In this document: positions 50,735 through 59,631 of the stretch, one piece after another
Layout of the letters: every line of letters starts with the position of its first letter
Position numbering within the stretch: the stretch's first letter is position 1
NCBI GenBank assembly: GCA_937952305.1
Contig: CALFZO010000061.1
Span: forward strand, 62,001-126,000
Origin: an uncultured Anaerolineales bacterium
Lineage (GTDB): Bacteria > Chloroflexota > Anaerolineae > Anaerolineales > UBA6663
Direction of reading: 5' to 3'
DNA: 64,000 nt
Notes under the pieces: generated by a model
Database searches by the model: none
What the model saw: only the letters and a program-made list of their open reading frames with translations
What the model was told of the DNA's origin: nothing
Made by a program: the position numbers and the translations under genes

Positions 50735-51592
50735 TTACGCGAACAGCGGGGCCATCGCCTGCTGGGTCAGGGCCGCGTCCATCGCCGCCTCGGATGGACG
50801 GCCCTGGAAGCGCGCGGCCGCGTCCAACAACGTCGGCAGGACGCTCAGATCGCCGACGCTGTTCAGAAACACTTGCGGGTTGCCCAGCACCCAGTGGGCG
50901 GCCAGCGCGATAGCGTCCGGGTCGGTCAGCGGCTCGTACCAGGTGGCGGCCGTCTGCGGGCGGCCGCCCCACGGCGCGCGCACCAGGGCCTTGATGGTCT
51001 GCACAGCCACGTTGCGCTCGCGGCAGACAGTCAGCAAGGCGTCCACATCGGCGGCGTATTGCGCGTGGCGCGTCTGCAGATAGCTGTACGGCAGCAGGAC
51101 GGAGTCAAAATCGAAGCGCTCCAGGGCCCGCCGGTGCATGGCGGCGATGGTCAGGCCGTGGCCGGTGATGCCGATGAAACGCGTCAGCCCTTGCTCGCGG
51201 GCCTCCACGCAGGCCTCCAGCGCCCCGCCCGGCCCCAACGCCGTCTCCCACTCCTGGGGATCGTGCAGCGCGTGCAGCTGGATGAGATCCACGTGGTCGG
51301 TGCGCAGACGCTCCAGCGACCGCTGGATGGAGTCGCGCGCCGCCGGACGTGTGCGCTCGCCGGTTTTGGTGGCCAGGAAGAACCGGGCGCGGTGGTGGTC
51401 CATCCACGGCCCGAGGCGCAGCTCAGAGTCGCCGTAGCTGGCGGCGGTATCGAGGTGGTTGACGCCGGCCGCCAGGAGCAGGTCCAGCGCGGCATCGGCC
51501 TGGGCCTGGGTCACCGCTCCCAGGGCGGCGGCGCCAAAAATGACGCGGGAGCTGAGATGGCCGGTGCGGCCAAACGGGGCGAGGGGCAGCAT
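50735..51592 (-). CDS. Aldo/keto reductase
   Basis: A 285-residue NADPH-dependent oxidoreductase of the aldo/keto reductase TIM-barrel family. The catalytic tetrad is visible: Asp48 and Tyr53 (DTAASYGDSE), Lys76 (LATKTGE) and His107 (IQLHALH). It is shorter than most KcsA or Tas members and lacks the long C-terminal loop. The ATG at 51592 has GGAGAG five bases upstream; a TTG 12 bases earlier is unlikely. It stands alone, converging on valS. Substrate unknown. Confidence 0.88.
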   Translation of the reverse strand: MLPLAPFGRTGHLSSRVIFGAAALGAVTQAQADAALDLLLAAGVNHLDTAASYGDSELRLGPWMDHHRARFFLATKTGERTRPAARDSIQRSLERLRTDHVDLIQLHALHDPQEWETALGPGGALEACVEAREQGLTRFIGITGHGLTIAAMHRRALERFDFDSVLLPYSYLQTRHAQYAADVDALLTVCRERNVAVQTIKALVRAPWGGRPQTAATWYEPLTDPDAIALAAHWVLGNPQVFLNSVGDLSVLPTLLDAAARFQGRPSEAAMDAALTQQAMAPLFA

Positions 51593-51675
51593 GAGGCTCT
51601 CCAATCTTATCCACCGCCGTTGGCGGTGGTCCGGCAGCCGATCGCGGCAACGGCAGCGGTGGGTGGAGCCGCCGC

Positions 51676-52731
51676 TTAGAGCGGCTCGACGCTGATCACT
51701 TTCTTGGAACGCGGCAGGAAATACAGCCGGTACGGCCGGCCCTGTACCAGCGCCTGCAGGGCCACCGCCGGCACGGGATGACGCTGGCCGCCCAGCTCGA
51801 AATAGTAGTGGGTGCGCCGGCTCTTGCCGGAACCGGTCACGATCGTGCGCTCGGCCACTTCACCAGAGGCGGTCTCCACTACCCCGGCCCGCAGATCCTG
51901 GAGCGGCTTCACCAGCCCGCTGAGGGCCAGCCCCGCGAACAACAGGATGAAGGCGGGCGCGCACAGCGCCGGGATCCAATTCTCCCAGGCGACCGGTTCG
52001 CCGGCCAGCCCGTCCTTGACCAGGAACAGGTACGGGAACAGGAAGCCAAAGACCAGGATGAAAGGGACGAAGAACAGGCCCAGCAGCAGGCCCTGCCGGC
52101 CGTACGCCCACCACTGGCCGGCGGCCTGCCGGGCGGAGAGCCGGCCGGCCGCGTTTTCCGCCAGGTCTTCCGGCCGGAAATCGAAGACGGCCTGCAGCGC
52201 GCGCCGCAGCTCCTCGTCGGAGTTGGTCTCCAGGCCGCTCAGGAAGGCGCGCTCGGCACTGACGATGAAGCCGGACCGCGGCAAGAAGTAGAAGCGGTAC
52301 CCGCCCGGCGCGCGTTCGTCGCCGGTCAGCAGCCGCAGTTGCCGGCCCTCAATCTCACCGCGGTACTCGCGGCCCTTCCAGACCAGCCGGCCGTCGGCGG
52401 TCTCCACCCGGCCGGCGTAGACGTCCACCAGCGCCAAGGCGGCCGGCGCCACCGCCCACAGCGCCCCCACCGCGCCGATAGCCAGCAGCAGACCCACCCC
52501 GCCCAGAAACACGGCCGGCAGCCAGTCGCCATCCGCCAGCAGCGACGGCCCCAGGCTCAGCCCGAAACACAGCCCGAACGGGATCAGGAACAGCCCGCCG
52601 ACGGCGCCGGTGAACAAGCTCGGCAGCAGGCGCAGCACAACCCAGCGCTTCTGGGACGGCGCGAACTCGCCGCGCCGGTTGGCGTCAATGACCTCCGCGT
52701 CGGAGGCGGGGAAACCCGCGGACGAGAACAT
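51676..52731 (-). CDS. Hypothetical membrane protein with an internal repeat
   Basis: A 351-residue protein I do not recognise. It has two matching halves: a hydrophobic pair of helices, then a beta-rich soluble piece ending in GYRFYFLPRSGFIVSAE in the first half, and again helices, then a soluble piece ending PYRLYFLPRSKKVISVEPL at the C-terminus. The first helix pair is near 25-85, the second near 235-290. The soluble parts are probably on one side of the membrane. The longer open frame to 53118 overlaps ppk1 and has no such features. It follows ppk1 by 23 bases and may be co-transcribed. Function unknown. Confidence 0.72.
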   Translation of the reverse strand: MFSSAGFPASDAEVIDANRRGEFAPSQKRWVVLRLLPSLFTGAVGGLFLIPFGLCFGLSLGPSLLADGDWLPAVFLGGVGLLLAIGAVGALWAVAPAALALVDVYAGRVETADGRLVWKGREYRGEIEGRQLRLLTGDERAPGGYRFYFLPRSGFIVSAERAFLSGLETNSDEELRRALQAVFDFRPEDLAENAAGRLSARQAAGQWWAYGRQGLLLGLFFVPFILVFGFLFPYLFLVKDGLAGEPVAWENWIPALCAPAFILLFAGLALSGLVKPLQDLRAGVVETASGEVAERTIVTGSGKSRRTHYYFELGGQRHPVPAVALQALVQGRPYRLYFLPRSKKVISVEPL

Positions 52732-52754
52732 GGCGGCTGGCCTCAGGGCAGCGG

Positions 52755-54878
52755 TCAGGGCTGCGCGCGGTGGTTCAGGAGCAGGGCCTGGGCGTTGACG
52801 GCCGGCTGGTCTTTCTTGAGCTTCAGGCGCTCGTAGGTGCCCTCCGGCGTCAGCAGCCGGGCCTTGACGGTGTCGGCCAGGTAGGTCTTGAGGACCTCGT
52901 CCCGGATCTGGCGCACCAGGCGCTGCTCGCGCAGCGGGAAAAGCACCTCCACCCGGCGGTCGATGTTGCGCGTCATCACGTCGGCGCTGCCCAGGTAGAT
53001 CTCCTCGTCGCCGGCGTTGCGGAAGTAGTAGATGCGGCTGTGCTCCAGAAAGCGGCCGACGAGGCTGCTGACGCGCACCGTGTCGCTGACGCCGGGCACG
53101 CCCGGACGCAGGCAGCACATCCCGCGCACCACCAGGTCCATCTTCACGCCGGCCTGGGCCGCCCGGTAGAAGTGCTGGATCATGCCCCGATCGGTCAGCG
53201 CGTTCATCTTGAAGATGACGTGCCCGCCGCGCCCCTCGCGGGCATGCTGGATCTCGCGGTCCATCAGCTCGACGAAGCGCCGGCGCAGGTTGATCGGCGC
53301 CACCAGCAGCCGGCGATATTGCGTCTTGGCGGAGTAGCCGGTCAGATAGTTGAACAGGTCCGTGGCATCGGCGCCGACGGCGTCGTCACACGTGAACATT
53401 CCCAGGTCGGTGTAGACCTGCGAGGTGATGTGATTGTAGTTGCCGGTGGCCAGGTGGACGTAGCGGCGGATGCCGTCGCCCTCCTGGCGCACCACCATCG
53501 CGATCTTGGAATGGGTCTTGAGGCCGAGCAGGCCATAGACCACGTGCACGCCGGCGGCCTCCAGCTTGCGCGCCCAACCGATGTTGCTCTCCTCGTCGAA
53601 GCGCGCCTTGAGCTCCACCAGCACGGCCACCTGCTTGCCGTTCTCGCTGGCCTCCAGCAGCGTCTCCACCACCGGCGAATTGCGGCCCACCCGGTAGAGG
53701 GTCTGCTTGATGGCCAGCACGTCCGGATCGCGCGCGGCCTGCTGGAGAAACTGCACCACCGGCTTGAACGAGTCATACGGGTGATGGAGCAGGATATCGT
53801 TGGTGCGGATGGCCGCGAACAAGTCGCCGTCGAAGCGTTTGTGGTTCAGCGGCGCCGGCAGGGCCGGCACGAACGGCGCGTCCTTCAGATCATAGCGGTC
53901 GATGGCGTACAGGGCGCGCAGGTCGCTCAGGCCGAGCGGGCCTTCCACCACGTACACGTCGCGGCGGTCCATATCCAGGTTCTCCACCAGCAGGTCACGC
54001 AGATGGGGCGGCATAGACTCCAGGATCTTGACGCGCACGACCGAGCCGAAGCGCCGTTGGCGCACGCCGCGTTCCATCGTCTCAAGCAGGTCGGCGGCCT
54101 CCAGTTCCTGGATGACGATGTCGGCGTCGCGCGTCACATGGAAGGGGTGCGCCTCCACCACGCGCATGCCCGGGAAGAGCTTGTCCAGGTGGGCCGCGAT
54201 CACCTGGTCCAGCCAGACGAAGTAATGGCTGTACGGCACGGTGCCGTCTTTGCGCGTCCCGCCCGACGAGCGCTTGATGGGCACCAGGCGCGGCAGGGTG
54301 CTGGGCACCTTGACGCGCGCGAAGCGCTCCTGCTTGTTGTTGTCCTGGATCAGGATGGCCAGGTTTAGGCTGAGGTTGGAGATATGCGGGAACGGCCGGC
54401 CCGGGTCAAAGGCCAGCGGCGTCAGCACCGGGAAGACCACCTCGTCGAAGTACTGGTCGACCTTGGTCTTCTGGGCCGAGTTCAGAGCGCCGTAGTCCAG
54501 CACATGCAGGCCGGCCTCGGCCAGGCCGGGCGCCAGCGCGTCGCGCCAGCACAGCCGCGCGTCCTGCATCAACTTGTGGGCGGCCTTGCGGATGGCGGCC
54601 AGTTGCTCGGCCGGCGTCAGACCATCCGGCGACAACTCCACCACGCCGGCCTCCACCTGCTGCTTGAGGCCGCCCACCCGCACCATGAAGAACTCGTCCA
54701 GGTTGGAGCCGACGATGGACAGGAACTTGATGCGCTCCAGCAACGGGTTAGACGGGTCGCGCGCCTCCTCCAGCACACGCACGAAGAATTCCAGCATGCT
54801 CAGTTCGCGGTTGAGGTAGAGCTTGGGATCGTCCAGGCTTACCGCTGCAGCAGCGGTCGTCGGCTCAGTTGTCGGCAT
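52755..54878 (-). CDS. ppk1: Polyphosphate kinase 1
   Basis: A 707-residue enzyme that builds polyphosphate from ATP. The N-terminal YLNRELSMLEFFVRVLEEA, the middle DPDVLAIKQTLYRVG, and YVHLATGNYNHITSQVYTDLG with the autophosphorylated His are family signatures; the second catalytic block LTDRGMIQHFYRAAQAGVKMDL and the C-terminal FRNAGDEEIYLGSADVMTRNID complete it. Length is normal. The ATG at 54878 begins just before the conserved N-terminus. Polyphosphate serves as phosphate store and in stress response. Confidence 0.97.
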   Translation of the reverse strand: MPTTEPTTAAAAVSLDDPKLYLNRELSMLEFFVRVLEEARDPSNPLLERIKFLSIVGSNLDEFFMVRVGGLKQQVEAGVVELSPDGLTPAEQLAAIRKAAHKLMQDARLCWRDALAPGLAEAGLHVLDYGALNSAQKTKVDQYFDEVVFPVLTPLAFDPGRPFPHISNLSLNLAILIQDNNKQERFARVKVPSTLPRLVPIKRSSGGTRKDGTVPYSHYFVWLDQVIAAHLDKLFPGMRVVEAHPFHVTRDADIVIQELEAADLLETMERGVRQRRFGSVVRVKILESMPPHLRDLLVENLDMDRRDVYVVEGPLGLSDLRALYAIDRYDLKDAPFVPALPAPLNHKRFDGDLFAAIRTNDILLHHPYDSFKPVVQFLQQAARDPDVLAIKQTLYRVGRNSPVVETLLEASENGKQVAVLVELKARFDEESNIGWARKLEAAGVHVVYGLLGLKTHSKIAMVVRQEGDGIRRYVHLATGNYNHITSQVYTDLGMFTCDDAVGADATDLFNYLTGYSAKTQYRRLLVAPINLRRRFVELMDREIQHAREGRGGHVIFKMNALTDRGMIQHFYRAAQAGVKMDLVVRGMCCLRPGVPGVSDTVRVSSLVGRFLEHSRIYYFRNAGDEEIYLGSADVMTRNIDRRVEVLFPLREQRLVRQIRDEVLKTYLADTVKARLLTPEGTYERLKLKKDQPAVNAQALLLNHRAQP

Positions 54879-55104
54879 AAGTCCACACCTGGTGCTGTGT
54901 CCACCCGCAAGCGCCGAGCCGATCTGCTCGACGCCACCGCGGCGGGTCCGCCATCGCACAAGCCAAGCTCGGAGACGGCGTGCCAGTCGCCGCGTTGGTG
55001 GAAGGGAAGACGCGCATTTATTCTACCTGACTCAAGTCACCGCCGGCAGAGGGTGTCTTCAAAGCGATTTGAAGCGGCCTTAAGGACAAGGCCAACCAAC
55101 TTTG

Positions 55105-55118
55105 ATAGAACATTCTAT
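55105..55118. promoter_or_regulatory. Operator-like palindrome upstream of a winged-helix regulator
   Basis: ATAGAA-CA-TTCTAT has 6-bp arms around two bases. A partial copy (GAATGTTT) lies 13 bases further on at 55126-55133. It stands 41 bases ahead of the GTG start of the regulator, and could be its own binding site. Confidence 0.5.
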
Positions 55119-55159
55119 AAGATTTGAATGTTTGCGGTTTACAGAATACAGGACCGGCT

Positions 55160-55789
55160 GTGTCAGATACCACCGCCTTTGAACCCGCCGAGATCCGGCT
55201 GATCGACCTGGCCGATCTCAAACTGATCTCGGATCCGCTGCGCGCCCACCTGGTGGAGGCGCTGGTGCAGCGGCCGGCCACCGTCAAGGCGCTGGCGGCT
55301 GAGTTCAGCCAGCCGCCGACGCGCCTGTACTACCACGTCAACCTGCTGGAGAAGCACGGCTTCATCCGCGTCGTCCACACCGAAATCGTCTCCGGCATTA
55401 TCGAGAAGCACTATCGCGCCACCGCGCGCCAGTTCCGCGTCGACCGATCCTGGATCACGACCGGAGCAGCCAGCGCGGACGGCGGCCTGGAAGCCATCCT
55501 GGCCTTCGTCATAGATGAGACCCGCGCCGACATCGCGCGCAGCGCCCAGGCCGGCTGCCTCGACCTGGCGCAGACGGCGCCGCAGCCGCGGGCCTTGCTG
55601 GCCAGGCGCGGCTTTGGGCGTTTTACACCTGCCCAGGCGCGCCGTTTCTATGAACGCGTCCTGGGGCTGCTAAAGGACTTCACCGAGGCGCCAGACAAGG
55701 GCGGCCGCGAGCTGTACGCCCTGGCGCTGGCGTTCTATCCCACCCAGTACCAGGCCGAACCTCAGGAGACCGGCGCCACGCATGACTGA
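55160..55789 (+). CDS. ArsR-like winged-helix transcriptional regulator
   Basis: A 209-residue protein. Residues about 13-85 are a winged helix of the ArsR/HTH_20 type (LISDPLRAHLVEALVQ, then VKALAAEFSQPPTRLYYHVNLLEKHGFI), followed by a less conserved helical domain probably for ligand binding or dimerisation. I choose the GTG at 55160, preceded by AGGA at proper distance; a TTG at 55124 would add 12 residues outside the domain. It overlaps a 34-codon open frame by 8 bases. Proteins of this class often stand next to a transporter they control. Confidence 0.85.
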   Translation: MSDTTAFEPAEIRLIDLADLKLISDPLRAHLVEALVQRPATVKALAAEFSQPPTRLYYHVNLLEKHGFIRVVHTEIVSGIIEKHYRATARQFRVDRSWITTGAASADGGLEAILAFVIDETRADIARSAQAGCLDLAQTAPQPRALLARRGFGRFTPAQARRFYERVLGLLKDFTEAPDKGGRELYALALAFYPTQYQAEPQETGATHD

Positions 55790-55886
55790 CACACCTTCCG
55801 CTTCGCCCCGCCCCACCGGGCCGACCTGGCTGCGCCCGGTTCTGTTGAGCGACTCCGCCGCCACCACGGTCGTGGCCGCGAGTTGA
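55782..55886 (+). other. 34-codon open frame overlapping the regulator gene, possible truncated transporter start
   Basis: ATG at 55782 overlaps the regulator's stop and is preceded by AGGAG (55763-55767), 14 bases away. It encodes MTDTPSASPRPTGPTWLRP and 15 further residues. The start resembles the polar N-terminus that precedes helix 1 of many transport proteins, but a stop comes before any membrane helix. It may be a remnant of a deleted partner gene or a chance frame. No firm call. Confidence 0.3.
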
Positions 55887-55902
55887 GCATGGAGGACCGA
55901 TC

Positions 55903-56772
55903 ATGCACGCTTACCTAGACGCCGTCTATCGCGGCCGCAACCAATGGTGGCGTTACCTGCTGGCGCTGGCGTTGATTCTGGGCGCCTGGCTGATCCTGGG
56001 CTCGATCCCGGCCGTCGTCCTGGTGATCGCCAGCGGCACGGCCGAGCTGGAGGCGCTCAATCCGCTGGCCCTGTTCCTGGTGACGATGGCGAGCTTCGTG
56101 TGCCTGTTGCTCGGGCTGTTCCTGGCTGTCCGCGTCGTCCATGGCCGGCCGCTGGCCAGCCTGGTCACGGCCGAGGCGCGCGTCGATTGGAGGCGCGTGG
56201 CGCAGGGCGCCGGCGTGTGGCTGGGCTTGGCCTTTGGGCTGGCGTTGGTAGAGGCGGGGTTGTATCCCGGCCGTTATGCCTGGGCCTTTCAACCCGGCCC
56301 TTTCCTGACCTTTGCCGTGCTCGTGGTGCTGTTGGTCCCGCTGCAGACTTCGGCCGAGGAACTGCTTTTTCGCGGCTACCTCTTGCAGACGGCGGGCCTG
56401 CGCTGGCGCCACCCGCTCGGGCTCAGCCTGCTCTCCGGGGTGCTGTTCATGCTGCCGCACCTGGGCAACCCCGAGGTCGCCGTGAACTTCGGGCTGCTGG
56501 CCCTGTACTATTTCGCCTTCGGGGCGTTCGCGGCCTGGCTCACACTGCGCGACGGCGGGCTGGAATTGGCCCTGGGCCTGCACGCGGCCAACAACCTCTT
56601 TGCGGCCTTGGGCGCTACCTATCCAGACAGCGCGCTGCGCACGCCGGCCTTGTTCCAGCTGGATACGCTCGACCCAGTCTTCAACCTGGTCAGCTCACTG
56701 GTGGCCTTTGGCCTCTTTGCCGTCATTGTTTTCGGCGTCTGGCGGCGGCCTCCGGTTCGTCCCGGCGCATGA
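55903..56772 (+). CDS. CPBP-family intramembrane metalloprotease
   Basis: A 289-residue integral membrane protein with about eight helices and the Abi/CAAX-protease motifs: EELLFRG with Glu152/Glu153 and Arg157, FMLPH with His186, and LGLHAANN with His227 and Asn231. Bacterial members process peptides or membrane proteins, or act in bacteriocin immunity. The ribosome site GGAGGA precedes the ATG. Its last 50 bases overlap the 3' end of the response regulator gene on the other strand. Confidence 0.88.
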   Translation: MHAYLDAVYRGRNQWWRYLLALALILGAWLILGSIPAVVLVIASGTAELEALNPLALFLVTMASFVCLLLGLFLAVRVVHGRPLASLVTAEARVDWRRVAQGAGVWLGLAFGLALVEAGLYPGRYAWAFQPGPFLTFAVLVVLLVPLQTSAEELLFRGYLLQTAGLRWRHPLGLSLLSGVLFMLPHLGNPEVAVNFGLLALYYFAFGAFAAWLTLRDGGLELALGLHAANNLFAALGATYPDSALRTPALFQLDTLDPVFNLVSSLVAFGLFAVIVFGVWRRPPVRPGA

Positions 56773-57403
56773 TCCCCTCGCGCCAGGCGTAGACGGCCGC
56801 CTGAGTGCGATCGCTCAAGTGCAGCTTCCCTAGGATGTTGCTGACGTAGCCCTTGATCGTCGGCATACTCAGCGTCAGGCGCTCGGCGATCTCGGTGTTC
56901 GAGCGCCCATCGGCGACGAGCAGCAGCACCTCGCGCTCACGCTCGGTCAGCTCCAGGAACGGATGGGCCGCCTGGGGGTCGCCGCGCAATTCCTGCATGA
57001 GCCGCGCCGCCACCTGCGGGTGGATGACGGCCTCGCCCCGCGCCGCCGCCCGGATGGTCGCCAACAGTTGTTCCGGGTCGATGTCCTTCAGCACGTAAGA
57101 GAGAGCGCCGGCTCGGATGGCCGGGAAGACATGCTCGTCGCTATGGTGCGAGGTCAGCACCACCACCTGGGTGCGCGGGCTCACCCGGCGGACCTGGGCC
57201 GTCGCCTCTACCCCGTCCATCTCCGGCATCACCAAGTCCATCAGCACCACGTCCGGCACCAAATCGGCCACACGCCGCACCGCCTCCGCGCCGGAGGCGG
57301 CTTCGCCCACCAGTTCCAGATCGGGCTGGGCTTGCAGCAGCCCGGCCACGCCGCCGCGCACTATGGCATGGTCGTCCACGATCAACACGCGGATCCGGCT
57401 CAT
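56723..57403 (-). CDS. NarL/FixJ-type response regulator
   Basis: A 226-residue two-component regulator. The receiver domain has Asp11/12 (VDDH), phosphoacceptor Asp56 (LMDLVMPEMDG) and Lys near 107 (VLKDIDPE). Residues 150-210 are a LuxR-type helix-turn-helix (LTEREREVLLLVADGRSN). Its start overlaps the kinase stop by 4 bases, so the two are co-translated. The C-terminus continues past the HTH into sequence overlapping the CPBP gene. Confidence 0.94.
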   Translation of the reverse strand: MSRIRVLIVDDHAIVRGGVAGLLQAQPDLELVGEAASGAEAVRRVADLVPDVVLMDLVMPEMDGVEATAQVRRVSPRTQVVVLTSHHSDEHVFPAIRAGALSYVLKDIDPEQLLATIRAAARGEAVIHPQVAARLMQELRGDPQAAHPFLELTEREREVLLLVADGRSNTEIAERLTLSMPTIKGYVSNILGKLHLSDRTQAAVYAWREGIMRRDEPEAAARRRKQ

Positions 57404-58869
57404 CCCTGCTCCTCCTGGGCCGCCGGCAGCACCGCCTCAACCCGCGTGCCGGCGCTGCCACTGTGAATGGACAGCGTGCCGCCCAACGCCTCCATCCGTT
57501 CACGCATCGAGATCAGCCCCAGCCCCAGCTGCACCGCGGCCGGGTCAAAGCCGTGCCCGTCGTCGACGACCTCCAGCCGGACCTGGCCGGCGGAGGCGGT
57601 CGCCCTCACCCGCACCCGTCGTGCGCCGCTGTGCCGGTAGACGTTCGCCAGGGCCTCCTGCAACACGCGCATGAGAGCGTGGGTGGCGGCTACGGGCAGC
57701 CGCGCCGCTTCAGCGATGTCGGTCGTGACGGCCAAGCCGGTCTGGGCCGACCAGGCGGCGGTCACTTCCCGCACCCGCTCCGGCAGTTCCAGGGCGCCGC
57801 CGGCCGCACGGTGCAGCACCTGGATGATGGCCGCCAGTTCGTCCTGGGCGTGCTGCGTCACTGCGGCCGCGCTCTGGAGGTACTGGGCGGCCTGCGGGCT
57901 GCCCTGGCGCGTCAGCGTCTGGGCCGTCGCCAGATGCATACGGATGGTGAAGAGCTGCTGTTTGACCGAATCGTGCAGTTCACGGGCGACCCGGTCACGC
58001 TCAGCCTGGGCGGCCCAGCCTTCCCGCTCGGCCAGCAGGGCCTGGATCTGCGTCCGCAGCTGGTTGAGGTGCCGCCCCAGGTCGTCGAGCTCATCGCGGC
58101 CGGCGCCGCCGGTCACCGGCTGCGAGAAGTCACCCACGCCCCAAGCGGCCGTCGTGCGGGCCAGGCCCTTGACGCGGCCCACCAGGTAGCGCGCGGCCAG
58201 CGAGCCGAAGACGGCCCCCAGCAAGCCCACGGCCAATGTGATCACCAGGACGGACACGCCGGCGAAGGCGGCCACCTTCCCCAGGGAGGGCGGCACATCG
58301 GCGGCCAGGTTCACCAACACCAGCAGCCCGAGCAAGGTGCCGTCGGCCCGCTGGATGGGATTCACGGCCACCGACTGGCTGCCGGTGTAGACGCGCACCC
58401 CATTGGCGCCGGGGCGGGCTGGCACGGAACGAAACAGCTCGCTGCCGAGCGGACCGGGCAGGTCCTCAATTGTCTGGATTGCGCGAAAGGGGCTCTGCGG
58501 CGGCGTGACGGCGATTACCCCAGCCTCCGGATGGAAGATCAGCAGGGTTTGCGTACTCCGCTGCGGGAAGGCGGTCAGACTCGCCCGCGGCCAGTCGTTG
58601 GCCAGGCTGACGTTGAGCACCGGCTCACGCAAAGTCTGGAGCCAGCGGTTCAGGCCCTCGCGGTCATCGGCCTCCAGGTAGCCCGCCGCCGTCGCGGTCA
58701 GCCGTTCCATCAGGTAGATATCGGGCTGCATGGCAACAGCGTAGGGCGGCATCAGGCGCGGGACCAGCAGAAAGGCCAGGATCTCGATCACGAGCAAGGC
58801 GCTGACGGTGACGAGGATGTAGCGCCGGGTGAGGGCGCCGTGCAAGCCACGAGCAGACAGCTGCGACAT
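57400..58869 (-). CDS. Sensor histidine kinase (HisKA_3 type)
   Basis: A 489-residue membrane kinase. Helices at about 17-37 and 198-222 flank an extracytoplasmic sensing region of 160 residues without a recognised fold. A HAMP-like linker (225-285) leads to the HisKA_3 box RVARELHDSVKQQLF with phosphoacceptor His299, and the ATPase domain contains DDGHGFDP and LGLISMRERMEALGG. It pairs with the downstream NarL-type regulator. The signal it senses is unknown; the adjacent divergent genes (DUF4405, Tat flavodoxin) hint at a redox cue. Confidence 0.93.
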   Translation of the reverse strand: MSQLSARGLHGALTRRYILVTVSALLVIEILAFLLVPRLMPPYAVAMQPDIYLMERLTATAAGYLEADDREGLNRWLQTLREPVLNVSLANDWPRASLTAFPQRSTQTLLIFHPEAGVIAVTPPQSPFRAIQTIEDLPGPLGSELFRSVPARPGANGVRVYTGSQSVAVNPIQRADGTLLGLLVLVNLAADVPPSLGKVAAFAGVSVLVITLAVGLLGAVFGSLAARYLVGRVKGLARTTAAWGVGDFSQPVTGGAGRDELDDLGRHLNQLRTQIQALLAEREGWAAQAERDRVARELHDSVKQQLFTIRMHLATAQTLTRQGSPQAAQYLQSAAAVTQHAQDELAAIIQVLHRAAGGALELPERVREVTAAWSAQTGLAVTTDIAEAARLPVAATHALMRVLQEALANVYRHSGARRVRVRATASAGQVRLEVVDDGHGFDPAAVQLGLGLISMRERMEALGGTLSIHSGSAGTRVEAVLPAAQEEQG

Positions 58870-58933
58870 AGGCGGAACGGGCGGGCGCTAGGGCGGCTCA
58901 ACAGAGTATAGCAGTCGCGCGCCGCCGACAGCA

Positions 58934-58982
58934 CCTACCCGGGTATGGATTGAAATCCCGCGGATTGCCTACCTGGGTAGGG
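58934..58982. promoter_or_regulatory. Pair of palindromic CCTACCYGGGTAKGG sites, likely operators
   Basis: CCTACCCGGGTATGG (58934-58948) and CCTACCTGGGTAGGG (58968-58982) are near-identical palindromic sites 34 bp apart, in the gap between the histidine kinase gene and the divergent DUF4405 gene. The TACCYGG half resembles the TACYYMT heptamer bound by NarL-type regulators. The neighbouring regulator is of that class. Confidence 0.65.
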
Positions 58983-59082
58983 TGCTGAAACCGCCGCGCG
59001 CCTGTTACCGGCGGCCGGGCTTCGGCTTATTCTGGCGCCAGGTTATGAGACGGCGCGCGGGCGCCTGAGCCAGGAACGATCT

Positions 59083-59544
59083 ATGATCACCGAGCCCCCC
59101 ACCAATCGATCGCCATTCCGCCCCAAGCCGCACGCCATCAACCGGACCCGCGTCAACGCCGGGGTCGACCTGATCCTGGCCGGCCTGATGACGGGGGCCG
59201 GCCTCTCGGCCTACCTAGACACCACCTCCCACATCCTCATCGCCACGGTCACGCTCGCGGGCGCGGTCATCCACCTGGCCTTGCACTGGCCGTGGCTCAG
59301 GGCCACTGTGCAGCGGTTGGGCCAGATCCCGGCGCACTCACGGCGCGGCCTGCTGCTCGGGCTGCTGCTGGTGCTCAGTTTCGTCCCCCTGGGCGCCAGC
59401 GGCGCGATTGTCGCCCTGATCTACGCCCCGCGGGTTTCGGCTTTCCACACCACGGCCTTCTACCTGAGCCTGGGCCTGGTGCTGGTGCACTTGGCCAACA
59501 ACTGGCGCTGGATCGCCGCGCGGCTGCGGCACCGCTCACGGTGA
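59083..59544 (+). CDS. DUF4405 membrane protein (possible cytochrome b-like)
   Basis: A 153-residue integral membrane protein with four helices at about 28-45, 50-70, 88-110 and 121-141. His residues occur in the pattern AVIHLALHWPW after helix 2 and in SAFHTTAFYLSLGLVLVHLANNW in helix 4, as in DUF4405 proteins, which are suspected haem-binding membrane redox partners. It is the first gene downstream of the paired palindromes and precedes the exported flavodoxin by 87 bases. Confidence 0.75.
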   Translation: MITEPPTNRSPFRPKPHAINRTRVNAGVDLILAGLMTGAGLSAYLDTTSHILIATVTLAGAVIHLALHWPWLRATVQRLGQIPAHSRRGLLLGLLLVLSFVPLGASGAIVALIYAPRVSAFHTTAFYLSLGLVLVHLANNWRWIAARLRHRSR

Positions 59545-59631
59545 CCCGCCGGCCAGGCCCTTCGGCTTTGACGACTTCGGCAGACCACGCGCCTGATCGC
59601 GCCGGCCTGTCGCCTAACCCAGGAGAATGAC

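Noticed and set aside
52732..53118. N-terminal extension of the repeat-containing membrane protein
   Set aside because: It overlaps the end of ppk1 in another frame and is Arg/Pro-rich without structure.
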